Of a DNA stretch of 64,000 bases, positions 57,440 to 64,000 are shown one piece after another. Source of the DNA: Gnetum montanum (taxonomy: Eukaryota; Streptophyta; Gnetopsida; Gnetales; Gnetaceae). The first letter of the stretch is position 1, and every line of letters starts with the position of its first letter. The stretch covers positions 722,050 to 786,049 of the forward strand of contig MNCI01022655.1 in the NCBI GenBank assembly GCA_015680685.1. The letters are read 5' to 3'. The translations under genes and the position numbers were made by a program. A model generated the notes under the pieces. The model searched no databases, was not told the origin of the DNA, and saw nothing but the letters and a program-made list of their open reading frames with translations.

Positions 57440-59471
57440 TTTTTCTTTGGCATCTTATTTACCTACCAATGTTTTTTTCTCTAGCTAACATATTTCCAAG
57501 ATTTACATTGGGCAACATATTTCTTGGTGTAAAGTCAGCATTCTTCCAAGATTTATGTTATTTAGCCTATCATTAGTATATTTTGAAAATTTACACTAAG
57601 AATATTTTGACATTTTACCCTTGGTAAATGTGTGTAGAGTGCTCTAGGATATAAAAGAAAAGGCAAGGTTAAACCATAATTCATTTTAGTTAGAATACCA
57701 ATAGAGGTTTGTGACAATGGCTATGGCTAGAAGTAAGTTAAGTAAGTGTGGGACATTGGTAGATGTAGAGGTGGCAGAGTGCATTGTACAATCTAAAACA
57801 CCACAAAGAAAATCCATGTTGAAATATTTAACCAAAATTCATTGTAATTTGGTAGAAAAATAATGGTAGACATAACTGCCTTATTTTCCTCAAGAGCTGG
57901 TATTGTAACCTTCACCATTGGAATTTGAGGTAGTAGCTTTATTCTAAAATGTGAAATTTTCTATTCATAAGCTGCAATCTTACACAACATTGCTTATGGA
58001 GGCTAAAAAATGCTTCATAAGTTGTGGATGCGTCATCTTCATAAACACTACCTAGAAAATTCATGTTGTAACTTGTGAACCTTCACTAGTCAACATGAGG
58101 AAATATTCTATGGTAAATATGATGTTTGTGGCCCATGAGTTGCAATCTTGCATACTTTAACTTTTTAGGGCTACAAAATGCCTCATAAGTTGTTATTGCC
58201 TCACTTCCCAAGTGGAAATAGCAATGTCATGTCTATATTAGACTTGGGAAGGCTAAAAATACTTTGGGGACTACCAAATTTGGCATTTTTATGGGTTTTT
58301 GTGGTGGTATAGCCTTAACTATGTTGGAACCACCTACACCTAGCATTGGTGGTGTTGGATTTTACATTTCCCAACAATTCCCAACATGGTTATCACAAAA
58401 CCTAGTGTGGATATTGTAAGGCTAGCATTGGTGGTGTTGGGTTTTTAATTTTCTAGCAATTCTTAGCATAGTTATTAGTATTCCTAGCAGTTGTAGTGTG
58501 GCCAACATAGTCATCTCAAATTTTCATCAATGTTCACATGGCCAGTGTAGTCACCATATTTCTTAGAAAATTCCAACAATGTTAGCATAGCTCTCCAAGG
58601 CCAACATAGTTGAGGTAAAGCCAGTGTAGTCATAAAAGTACTTTTACTATTTTTAGTACTTGGTGTGTTTTTGATGGTCCTTGGGTGTCAAAACTTATTA
58701 TAAATGGTTAATTGTTCTAGGAATTATGACTTGCAACACTTGCAAATAACATCAATCTATCAGAAATCATGGAAAGAACTTGTAGTCTAAATTTAGTGGT
58801 TTCAAAGCCTATAAAGCCAAACTTGAACACTTCATTTAAGGTTTGAACATTTTTGCAACCATACTACCTTAGCAACCTTGAGCACCCAAAATCCATTAAG
58901 CACTTGCAAGAATTTTGGAGAAATTTGGCATTTACTTGAGAACTAGTGACTCTTAGCATAGTACCATTGCCACCAAAGTTAAAAACCACTATTTACACCA
59001 TCTGTACCCATAAAAGTTATAGACTCAAGTGAAAACCAATAAGAGGATTATGATGATTAGGGTTGCGGAGTACCTAGATCATGGAGTTTGGCTATAGAAT
59101 AGAACCTACCAACTTCAATAGGCTTCAAGCTCTATTTTAGACAAGGTTTTTATGTAGTTGAGCACACAATTTGTACTCCTTGAACTCTACACTTTAAGCA
59201 TTTTTTTTTGCTATTTTTAGGAAATTTTTTTAGTTCATTTATAGTGTAGATTTTATTTCAAGTTTAATTTTATGATTATTTTCTATCAAATTTGTAATTT
59301 TATTTTCACCATTTACATTTTTTTAAGTCCCTAGGTGATCGTCTAGACCATCTATGGTATCTTGAATCTTCTTTCTTAGAGGCCCTTGGGATTCAAGGTT
59401 AAAAACTATTTTTGTACCTGACATGTTTTTATTTTTTCCAGAAATTGAATTTTTTGGATGTAATAGTTTTT
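57440..59471 (+). mobile_element. Element H 5' LTR / leader (start approximate)
   Basis: It ends at a primer-site-like sequence at 59472. A TATA box TATAAAAG at 57650-57657 orients it forward. Internal repeats: 'ctgcaatctt..gctaaaaaatgcttcataagttg' at about 57972-58030 recurs as 'ttgcaatctt..gctacaaaatgcctcataagttg' at about 58140-58190. The part 58380-58630 contains many 'ccagtgtagtca/ccaacatagtca' words. The part 59066-59412 matches 52492-53320. The start coordinate is nominal. Confidence 0.5.
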
Positions 59472-59490
59472 CTGGTGCTAGAAGGAGGGC
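59472..59490 (+). other. Element H primer-site-like motif
   Basis: CTGGTGCTAGAAGGAGGGC is nearly identical to the motif after the element A LTR (14961-14979). I recall similar GGCGCYAGAAGGAGGGC sites after LTRs of Tat-like plant elements, but the tRNA was not worked out. Confidence 0.6.
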
Positions 59491-60600
59491 CTCCACCTGA
59501 ATTCTCAACCTAAACTTTTTCCAGCCATTTTTCTAAAGTTAACTTTTACACATTTTAAACCTCAAAAGCAACAAACATATACTTTTGAAAAACAACGTTG
59601 GTTTTCAATTCCCCACAACCAACATAAACTCCCTACTCCAAAATTTTGTTTGGAAGGCTAGTGTAGTCATCTCCAACACCATAGCATAGCACTAGGAAAA
59701 CTAACATTTTACATTCACTTACCCAAAATTCATGCATTTTTCCAAGAGGAGGTTTCACTAATGTAGTCTAGCTGAATAAGACAATCATTTCCTCTTCACC
59801 CTTCATGTGTAGACCTTGCTAATGAAGCCATTGTAGTTGGTTCTTTCAATACATCTACAACTTCCAAATTTTTCCAAGTGTAATGCACATCATTACCATT
59901 GTAACCTACATTGCACCTACAGTTGTATCTTACACCATTTTCTAGCCATAATCCCTTTGCACCTTGAACAATTCCACTTAATAGAATTTTAATTTAAAAA
60001 ATTAATTATAAAATGTATTAAACTAATTATAAAGCTAGTAATAATGTCTTTCAACAATCAACTGTATTGCCTCTCAACCTAATGGATATGGCATGTAACC
60101 AAGATGTTGTGAGGGTCTATGATTGTTAAGACCTCGCCATGGTTGAATGTAGATAGTCACTTAGGCTAAGAGGGTAGAGCTAGGATTTTGCAATCATTAA
60201 TGAACATTATTATAATCTCATCTTTGCTAATATCCAGGTGGGATTGCTCATTCTATAGGTAGAGGTAGAGTTCAAATGCAAATACGAACTTATTCACCAC
60301 AAAAGAAAGAAATACATTCCTTTTTCATATGACAAAATACCATTGTTAGATGCTCATACATGCATTCTATCTCATCTAATTGAGATGGATGAGTAAGATG
60401 GGAAGTTAGGCTTTGAGGGTTAGCATGAGAAATAAGATGAGTTCAAGGTGGAGCTTGAACCAATAAAATTCTTGGGAGCCTATTCCAATAATTAGCTTCC
60501 CAACCACTGTAACCACCTTGGTCTCTCCTACCTCCTCCATGGGGCAAGTTCCTCAACCTTCATCGCCTTTCTATCCAACCATGTTTGGGCTAGCATCCCT
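59491..60600 (+). other. Element H leader, mostly non-coding
   Basis: Sequence between primer site and gag. A coding-like block at 60280-60480 ('HHKRKKYIPFSYDKIPLL', 'HLIEMDE') could be an extra or N-terminal gag region, but it is broken and unassigned. Confidence 0.4.
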
Positions 60601-62050
60601 TATAGTAGTACATTAGGCATTATAATGCCCCAAACCACATCCATTATCTTGTTCATGCTATTTGCCATACAACCTTTGTTAGCTTGGTTGTTACTAGTGA
60701 TTCTCATCATCACTCATCCCTTCTCAATGAAAATGGACCTCATAGTGGGATACCAAGTGATACAAGGGTCACATACATCTTTCATACAATTTTTTTTATC
60801 AAATACTAACTTCAACCTCTTTTTCTCTCTTTGGCTCTGCTATGACTATGATGATCTAGCTTCTCCCTTCTATGCCACAACTCATTGTGAGGTGACAAGC
60901 CTCTCAACTCATACCACAACCCTTTATATAGATACCACAACTTGTCAAGATTCCTCAGGGCCTAGATCAAGCATTCCAAATGATCTAGGATCTTATGGAA
61001 ATGTTATGGAAGCTTAAGCACTCAAAAAGCTAGATGGTAAAGATCATGGACTTCTATCAAGATGATCCAATTAGTCCTACCATCCCACAAATAACTCTTC
61101 CATCAGGGATTCCCATACCTTAGTTCACCAAGTAAAATTTTGAGGGTGATCCTAATGCATACCTTATTACATTCCATTCCAAGTGTTGGTTGTTTGAAGA
61201 CTTACTACATAGTATAATGCAAATATTCCCTATGTTCCTAATGGGGAAGGCTTTGGACTGATACCATGCATTACCAAAAGTATTTATATCCTTACTAGAG
61301 GACTTAATTTCACAATTCATTAACTATTTCAAGTATAACTTGAAATCTAATATGACTCTTGACTAACTAATGAAGGTCAAACAAGGATCCCTTAAGCTTG
61401 TGCAAAAATTTATACAAGATTCTTGAACCAATAGTTAAGAATCACCATCTCACCATATTCAAGGGGTTAGTTAACAACTTCATTAAGTCTAAACTCTACT
61501 ACTTAAACCCACAGTCACTTGGCCAAGCATTTTCCCGAACCAAGAACATAAAGGATGCTATTGAGGTTATTCATGACCCTGCCTACATGGCATATAAGAA
61601 TCAACATGCATAGAAGGATAAGAAAAAGGGGAGGCACAACATAATGTAGCTATGGCCACTATGGTTGAAGAAGACAAAACAACACAAGGGCATAAAATCT
61701 AGAGCTCCTACCATCAATAATCAACCCTGAACATTTGGGGCCATTACGTCAACTAATATAAGGCCTAACTTTCAACACAAATATTAGCCCAAGTACATTA
61801 GGTTACCACTAAAATCATTCAAACTCCTTGATCAGTTGTTGAAGAGTGAAAGAATACAATATAAACAAATCACTAAAAATGCTCACAAGAGGCATGATAG
61901 ACTATGCAAAGTCACCAAGAACTCCACTCTTGCAACCAAGGAAAACCCACTAGTACCAAAGTACTTCAAAATTGACTATTTTTGCCACTACCAGCAACTA
62001 CAAGGTCATGATACCAACTTGCTTAGTATAAAAGGATGACCTACAGAAGA
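60601..62050 (+). pseudogene. Element H gag, Tat-like gypsy, broken
   Basis: The plus strand at 61124-61420 gives a retrotransposon gag domain: 'NFEGDPNAYLITFHSKCWLF', 'IFPMFLMGKALD', 'YHALPKVFISLLEDL' and 'QSLKLVQKF'-like ending ('QGSLKLVQKFIQ'). Further on, 'LLKSERIQYKQI' and 'YFCHYQQLQGHDTN' (about 61830-62030) match the tail with the CxYHxxxGHDTxxC knuckle of Tat gag, its last Cys lost. The open block 60625-61017 lies upstream in another phase and may be the N-terminus. Stops and frameshifts make it a pseudogene. Confidence 0.7.
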
Positions 62051-63640
62051 TGATAGGCAAGGATGAGTTGGTACTTGATGCCTCTAACCCAGTTAGACCT
62101 CAAAACCAATCCATGTAGGTGTACAAGCACCCATTGAATGCAAAAAATAGCCCATACACTATCGCTACATTCAATGTAAACAGTGATCCTAGAGTTACAG
62201 TAGAGTTGTTTGTGATTCGGGTACCTCCTCGCAATGATAGAGGTCCTTCAACTTCATCTAGCTCAAGGCTCCCTTTTGTTGTAAGGTTACCATCACATAT
62301 GTCTCCAAAGGAGCCTTTTATGATTAGGGTACCTCCTTCCACAATAATTGAAACAACAACTACAATAGAACCATGTCCTCATGTGGTGGTCAACACAATG
62401 ACTTCTTCCCACTGAAATAACAATAATAAAAGATCTCTAAGCAAATAATGTAAGAAGTCCATGCCAAAGCCCAAGGATAAAGATAGCAAGTAGGATAAGG
62501 CATGGAAGGAGGTGAACCCATCGAAGCCCACTTCCATCCCATCCATTCTAGTAAGCTCTAATGCATGGGCCACATTAGGTAGTCAACCATCAAAAGATTC
62601 CAAGCCACAAGGAAAGGGAAAAGAGGCCAAAGTACAATCACTAAAGCATGAATTTTGCATCCCTGGGCATGTGGAAGAGGCCAAGAATAGTAAGAACAAG
62701 AAGTTAACAACAAAAAAAAAAGATTTCCTCAATGCCATGAAGTAAGTAAAATTGTCTTTAAAGCAAAAGAACTCATCTCTTAGCTTTTATGACCTAGTCA
62801 TGATATCCACTACTCACTGTGAAGCACTAGTGAAAATGTTGACTTCTATTCGTATTAATGGAGATATCCCTACTAGTCAGGAGTCCATTCATGTAGTAAT
62901 GGTACCTCCTTCACCAAGGGAAGACATGAAGTCAGTAGAACTAGTGTTCTATGATAGTGAGGTCAAAACCAATCCCCATGATGGAAAGACAACCAAAGCT
63001 CCCCTATTCATAACCATTAGAGTAGGATAGTACAAGGTGCATAGGATGCATGTTGATGATGGAGCGACAACCAACGTAATACATTATACAATCATAGAAC
63101 ATTTAGGCCTAATAGAGCACATGCAATATACTTCAACCTTTATCCTTAATCCTTCAATGGATCTCAAAGGTCAGTAAAAGGCTCCAGTTCTTTGGACTTC
63201 ATGGTAGGGAGAAAATTCCCCACAATAGTCAATTTCTTGGTGGTGGAAGAGACACAAAGATTCAATATCATCTTAGGGAGGCCTTTTTATCTCAATTAAG
63301 AGCTATTTTCTCACCCATCTACCAAGAAATTCACCTACCTTACGAGGGAGGTGAAATAATCATCCATGTGACAGTGCAATTCCTTTGGTAGTCAGCAACA
63401 TTGACATTGAATAAGGATTTGAAGTGGAGTTTCAGGAATAAGCTCTTACTATTAACCATAAAATCAAGAAGTTTGATAGAGTGGAAAGGACCATAACAAA
63501 CAATGATGTATTCATGGATGCAACATGGAAGAAGCTGCCCTTTAACATAGCTAGCAAAGTAAATGTGGAGCAAAAAATTATGCAAAGTAGACCATATAAA
63601 TTTTCTAATATTTTGAAGACTAGGATACACTTGCACAATT
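62051..63640 (+). pseudogene. Element H protease region, broken
   Basis: A Pro/Ser-rich linker (62110-62750, with 'IRVPPRNDRGPSTSSSSRLP') leads to an aspartic protease: 'APLFITIRVG' and 'MHVDDGATTNVIHYTIIEHL' (D-D-G at about 63055-63063; the usual DSG/DNG/DGG position), then 'IILGRPFYLN' and 'HPSTKKFTYLTREV' (about 63265-63350). Coding-like sequence continues to about 63640 ('VERTITNNDVFMDATWKK'). The usual next domain, reverse transcriptase, is not seen before the window ends. Reverse frames over 63340-63684 are shadows. Confidence 0.65.
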
Positions 63641-64000
63641 GATGTAACCTTCTCCAATTTACTCATCCTTACATCTATAACCATGTAACCTTCTTTTCCT
63701 ATAGCCTTCTTAGTCTAGTTTAAACATTATTTACATACACCATGTTGCTTTACTTTACTTTACATTATTTCAACTTTACTTAACATGTAGCCTAAATTTT
63801 ATTCTTATTTACCATTTACCTTTATGCCTTGTCTATTTTAAAAAATTAAACATAAAAATACCTTAAAAAAACTTTAAAACATTGAAAGATCATAAAAAAT
63901 TTTAAAACATAAAAAAATCAACAAAAATTTTTTCTTTTCAAATTACATAGCTTGCCATGGCCTAAAACTAGTAAATCATAGGACCCACCATAACCTAAAT
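63641..64000. other. AT-rich window end, nothing recognised
   Basis: A/T-rich sequence with 'ttaaaacataaaaa' runs. It may be the 3' untranslated part of element H, or H may continue beyond the window. Confidence 0.4.

Noticed and set aside
63340-63684. 114-codon reverse frame at the window end
   Set aside because: The forward strand in the same place continues element H protease-linker coding; the reverse frame has no domain.

Overview
The window looks like nuclear DNA of a plant with a large, repeat-bloated genome. A gymnosperm-like genome would fit, but that is inference from style only. Nearly all recognisable sequence is old transposable element: LTR retrotransposons with plant iMet-type and Asp-type primer sites, plant Ty1/copia gag and Ty3/gypsy pol proteins, one LINE and a cluster of tRNA-like SINEs. 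No intact host gene, rRNA, CRISPR or bacterial operon structure is present. Open frames are short because the element genes are broken, often at codons one C-to-T or G-to-A transition away from CAA, CAG, CGA or TGG, as expected of ancient methylated repeats.

Layout. 0-1.3 kb: reverse-oriented copia LTR fragment. 2.4-4.4 kb: six SINE copies and a local duplication. 4.9-8.1 kb: decayed coiled-coil/Q-rich coding region followed by a polypurine tract and LTR start. 8.6-10.2 kb: reverse LTR with an iMet primer site. 10.5-13.6 kb: less AT-rich, CpG-retaining, probably low-copy host DNA with a possible cytochrome P450 fragment. 13.6-24.1 kb: element A, with long LTRs around a tiny interior, carrying in its right LTR element B (15560-22944, perfect GGTGG target duplication), which encodes gag and protease only. 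25.7-30.4 kb: copia-like element C (gag only). 31.6-33.7 kb: broken LINE. 33.8-34.6 kb: ~208-bp tandem repeat. 35.4-39.1 kb: element E, an iMet-primed LTR element whose only gene is an unrecognised ~560-codon reading frame. 42.0-45.8 kb: reverse Athila-like gypsy pol. 45898-52478: element D, a complete two-LTR copia-type element with a perfect GAGCT target duplication, encoding gag plus a second ORF resembling the 'putative plant transposon protein' domain and no visible pol. 52.5-53.1 kb: four 153-bp tandem repeats. 55.3-57.2 kb: reverse Tat-like gypsy pol (RT plus a second RNase H). 57.4-64 kb: forward Tat-like element H with LTR, primer site, gag and protease.

How the parts relate. At least four elements (B, C, D, E) look non-autonomous: they keep LTRs, primer sites and a gag-like or novel protein but lack polymerase. 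The pol-bearing gypsy relics (42-45.8 kb, 55.3-57.2 kb) are of the kind that could once have supplied enzymes to the gypsy-type ones. The C/D LTR family and the otherwise different E LTR share an upstream array of the 8-mer AGATGTCT and its reverse complement next to TATA boxes, which is the most striking regulatory-looking signal here. The best candidates for undescribed biology are the second ORF of D, the E protein and the shared U3 array.
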